This document shows positions 33,939 to 35,458 of a stretch of 35,458 nucleotides of DNA, in pieces. Position numbers and translations under genes: made by a program. Numbering within the stretch: the stretch's first letter is position 1; each line of letters starts with the position of its first letter. The DNA comes from Isotricha intestinalis (taxonomy: Eukaryota; Ciliophora; Litostomatea; Vestibuliferida; Isotrichidae), in assembly GCA_023807065.1 (NCBI GenBank), contig JAJJLU010003722.1:1-35458 (forward strand). The letters are read 5' to 3'. The notes under the pieces are model-generated. The model saw only the letters and a program-made list of their open reading frames with translations. It searched no databases and was not told where the DNA came from.

Positions 33939-35458
33939 TTAAGTTTGTTCTTCTTTATTTTCTTCAGGAGGTTTTTCTTCTTGTTTAACAACATTATTAT
34001 CATTATTATTTTGTATTTCTTGAGCTTCTTCTCCTTCATTTTCAGGAGGAACAACAACACAAGATATAGGAATGGGAATAATACTTTTTCCTAAATATTT
34101 TTCATTTGTTAAAATATCATTAACAAGTTTATCAGCAGCAATTTTGTAATTTTCTTTAATTTTATTAAAACTATCAATCAAAGAAATTTCAATACCATAA
34201 TTTTTTTTTAAAACTCTTCTTAAAGCTCTTATAATAAAGCATTGAAACCATTCTGTCATTCCATAATGAAAAATAAAACTATCTATAGGAACAGTAGTAT
34301 TTTTATATGTTTGAATTTGTGTTAAATATTCCATATCAGTTGTTATTGTTTCAGCTAAAAAATATTAAAATAAATCTTACTTAATGGTTGTTGTGGTATA
34401 TTTTCTCCTTCTTTAATTTCTTCTCCTTCTTTCTTTTCTTCTCCTTCTTTTTTCTCTTCTTCATTTTTTTCTTCTTCTTCTTTTTTCTCTTCTTCTTCTT
34501 TTTTTTCTCCTTCTTCTTTTTTTTCTCCTTCTTCTCCTTCTCCTTTATTTATTCCTCCTTCTTCTTCTCCTTCTTCTTTATTTTCTTCTCCTTCTTCTTT
34601 ATTTTCTTCTCCTTCTACTTTATTTTCTTCTTCTACTTTAATTGGAATTTCTTCTGATTCTGTTATTATTGCTTTCTCTATTTGATTTGGTTCAACTGTT
34701 ATAAAACCTCCTATATTCTCTCTTTTATTTTTAAATACTTCTGGTTTAATCATAGTAAATTTAATTTTTTTTCTTAATAATTCTAATTTAGCTAATTCAT
34801 CTTGAGCTTTTTTTTCTGATTCTTCTTGTTTTTTTTTCATTTCATTTATATAATTTTCATCTTGATTTTCTGGATCAATCTCTATTTTTTCTGGTTCTGG
34901 ATTTTTAAAATATATATTTCCTATTACTTCATTAAATATATCTATTAATTCTTCATTTAAACATCCTAATTCAATTAATTTATGAACTGATTTTGAAATA
35001 TATCTTCTTTTATCTTTTACAAAATCAGAAAATTCTCCTTTTCTTTCTTCTGGAATATTTTCAAAATCATATTTTGGACTTTCTAAATATTTTAATTCCA
35101 AAATATATTGATCATTATTTATTTCTTTAGCAATATTTAATAAAAATTCTTCTAAAAAGGCTTTTATTAATTCTTTAGTATTTAAATTTAATTGCTGTTC
35201 TAATGAATTAACATAATTGATGACTTCTTGAAGAACAAAGGTAATTTCACCTAATTGACCAAAACAATGTATACTTTCACTTTTTAATGTTAATTCATCA
35301 ATATCACTTAAAGGAAGAGTCATAATATCTTTTCTATCAGTTTTTGTATTAACAATATTATCTATAATAGTTTTAGTAATCCTTTCAACTCTTCTTTTTT
35401 CTCTTCTTTTTAATTGTTCTTTCTTTCTTTTTCTTTCTGCTTTCTCAGCTGCTCTTTC
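33939..35458 (-). CDS. Acidic coiled-coil protein, 5' end beyond the window (two exons)
   Basis: Exons 34381-35458 (open to the right edge) and 33939-34354 join across a 26-nt intron to give 497 visible C-terminal residues. No start codon is needed in the window: the frame is open from 35458, beginning with a highly charged Ala/Glu/Lys/Arg helix (ERAAEKAERKRKKEQLKRRE), then a globular helical region (LPLSDIDELTLKSESIHCFG, NTKELIKAFLEEFLLNIAKE). A long Glu/Lys/Gly repeat tract (about 34,440-34,625) follows. After the intron comes a second conserved-looking segment (YKNTTVPIDSFIFHYGMTEW, FQCFIIRALRRVLKKNYGIE) and an acidic tail. I cannot name it; Glu-rich scaffolds flanked by helical domains are frequent among axonemal proteins, but that is speculation. 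Ends in TAA. Confidence 0.85.
34355..34380 (-). other. 26-nt spliceosomal intron
   Basis: Minus strand GTAAGATTT...TTTTTTAG, phase 1. Retained, it ends the protein after PQQPLSKIYFNIF at its own TAG; removed, the frame continues as PQQPLTETITTDMEYL into a further 137 codons. Confidence 0.85.
34435..34625 (-). repeat. Glu/Lys/Gly-coding purine-rich tract
   Basis: On the minus strand an almost pure purine tract built from GAAGAA, GAAGGAGAA and AATAAAGAAGAAGGAGAAGA units encodes EEGEENKEEGEENK-type repeats. On the plus strand it gives the mirror-image poly-Phe frame, which is not a gene. Such strand-asymmetric polypurine DNA can expand by slippage. Confidence 0.88.

Noticed and set aside
33939..34334. 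Separate 131-residue gene starting at the Met at 34334
   Set aside because: It joins in phase to the upstream frame through a 26-nt GT...AG intron, and the gap to the upstream frame is only 20 bp, leaving no room for a promoter.
34388..34657. Plus-strand poly-Phe frame of 89 codons
   Set aside because: Mirror image of the Glu/Lys-rich coding tract on the minus strand; no plausible protein.
1..35458. Genetic code with TAA/TAG read as glutamine, as in Tetrahymena or Paramecium
   Set aside because: Conserved proteins (YjbQ, RACK1, CAP, AKR, MFS) end at their expected lengths on TAA, and no long gene needs in-frame TAA or TAG.
1..35458. tRNA or rRNA genes
   Set aside because: I found no GC-richer segment with a GGTTCGAAT-type T-loop or rRNA-like sequence; the gaps are uniformly A/T-rich apart from the island at 25.3-25.6 kb, which lacks tRNA signatures.

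Overview
The window is nuclear DNA from a very AT-rich, gene-dense, single-celled eukaryote that probably builds cilia. The evidence is eukaryote-only proteins (RACK1, a calcium-dependent protein kinase, a four-domain voltage-gated channel, an RBR E3 ligase, a kinase-like/MORN fusion), asparagine- and lysine-rich coding sequence, and a TMEM216-like ciliary transition-zone protein. Two genes are interrupted by introns of only 26 and 29 nt. CDPKs, MORN-kinase fusions, large four-domain channels and tiny introns together point most strongly to a ciliate that reads TAA and TAG as stops (for example a litostome or heterotrich). This is an inference; another AT-rich flagellated or ciliated protist is not excluded. 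All 23 genes end in TAA except one in TAG; none ends in TGA.

Layout. 0.4-4.4 kb: three minus-strand genes (an unknown basic protein, a YjbQ/UPF0047 protein, a long coiled-coil protein), divergent from an RBR ubiquitin ligase at 4.6 kb. 5.9-11 kb: an ankyrin-tailed basic protein, a small secreted Cys-rich protein, a 730-bp gene-free stretch, an unknown small protein, and a CENP-B-like DNA-binding protein without a transposase domain. 11.1-14.4 kb: an unknown protein, a U-box protein with receiver-like and apparently dead ADP-ribosyltransferase-like regions, and a Lys-rich protein. 14.8-19.4 kb: RACK1, the TMEM216-like gene, a GAPR-1-type CAP protein with Trp/Gly repeats, and an MFS transporter. 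19.5-25.2 kb: one 1897-residue four-domain channel. 25.6-29.8 kb: an aldo/keto reductase, a pseudokinase with ten MORN repeats, and a CDPK. 30.2-31.9 kb: a tandem pair of biotin-protein-ligase-like genes, the first with a predicted lipidated N terminus and no C-terminal domain. 32-35.5 kb: a B-box/WD40 protein and the 3' part of an acidic coiled-coil gene that runs off the right edge.

Genes lie on both strands as independent units with 80-730 bp between them; there is no operon logic. Shared themes are calcium and voltage signalling (channel, CDPK), ubiquitin ligation (RBR, U-box), and families in which the catalytic residues have been lost while the fold is kept (pseudokinase, pseudo-ART, short biotin ligase paralogue). 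I see no tRNA, rRNA, CRISPR array, telomere repeat or intact mobile element.
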